Shown here one piece after another: positions 6,315 through 6,363 of a DNA stretch of 6,363 nt. The stretch covers positions 1 through 6,363 of the forward strand of contig JANWJO010000101.1 of NCBI GenBank assembly GCA_025449435.1, given 5' to 3'. The DNA comes from Chloroflexota bacterium. Its GTDB lineage: Bacteria > Chloroflexota > UBA4733. Under the pieces are notes generated by a model, which made no database searches, was not told the origin of the DNA, and was given only the letters and a program-made list of their open reading frames with translations. The translations under genes were made by a program, and so were the position numbers. The first letter of the stretch is position 1. Each line of letters starts with the position of its first letter.

Positions 6315-6363
6315 ATGCTCTTACAGAGCCATGCTGGCGAGATCAGCCAGCTGCCAGCGCTGC
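6315..6363 (+). pseudogene. Continuation of the GH95 reading frame beyond the stop codon
   Basis: Immediately after TAA the same frame reads MLLQSHAGEISQLPAL to the window edge. GH95 proteins normally read 'FGGTAGIAEMLLQSH..EI.LLPALP' here without a break. The sequence is therefore the interrupted gene's C-terminal part, not a new gene. Its first codon happens to be ATG, which leaves open reinitiation as a separate short polypeptide. Confidence 0.8.

Overview
The window looks like chromosomal DNA from a GC-rich bacterium. Chloroflexota (Anaerolineae/Caldilineae-like) is my best guess, with moderate confidence. The reasons are the RecA sequence style, the polytopic glycosyltransferase-like protein carrying an 'EGPDEPEHFQYVRYL' loop and a C-terminal beta domain, and frequent GTG starts with strong GA-rich Shine-Dalgarno sites. 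I see no mobile element, CRISPR array, tRNA or rRNA.

Layout: positions 1-588 hold the N-terminal 196 codons of recA on the minus strand, running off the left edge. Positions 589-919 are a divergent regulatory region. It has a near-consensus minus-strand promoter for recA (TTGACA, 17 bp, TATAGT) with a possible degenerate LexA box at its start site, a long recA leader, a weaker plus-strand promoter overlapping a TTGACG-N8-CGTCAA dyad, and a 10-bp hairpin just before the next ribosome binding site. Three plus-strand genes follow with little or no space between them: a CoA-acylating methylmalonate-semialdehyde dehydrogenase-type ALDH (920 onward), a GT-C-like polytopic membrane protein (2421-4160), and a family GH95 alpha-L-fucosidase-type glycoside hydrolase (GTG at 4251 onward, running off the right edge).

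Two reading-frame anomalies are the most notable content. The ALDH has no stop where its family homology ends (about 2410). Its frame stays open for 200 bases inside the next gene, while a one-base change of phase would end it at a TGA overlapping the next gene's GTG start (GTGA). The GH95 gene is interrupted in frame by TAA at 6312-6314, where the family normally has Glu in the 'FGGTAGIAEMLLQSH' motif, and the conserved sequence resumes in the same frame directly after it. These could be sequencing errors, real inactivating mutations, or less likely recoding; the sequence alone cannot decide.

Functionally, RecA is the housekeeping recombination and SOS protein. The ALDH would make propanoyl-CoA or acetyl-CoA from semialdehydes in valine, pyrimidine or inositol breakdown. 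The GT-C protein would act on lipid-linked sugars at the membrane, and the GH95 enzyme would remove fucose or a related sugar from oligosaccharides in the cytoplasm. The last three look co-transcribed by spacing, but I see no clear shared pathway. I did not find convincing evidence of a new biological system.
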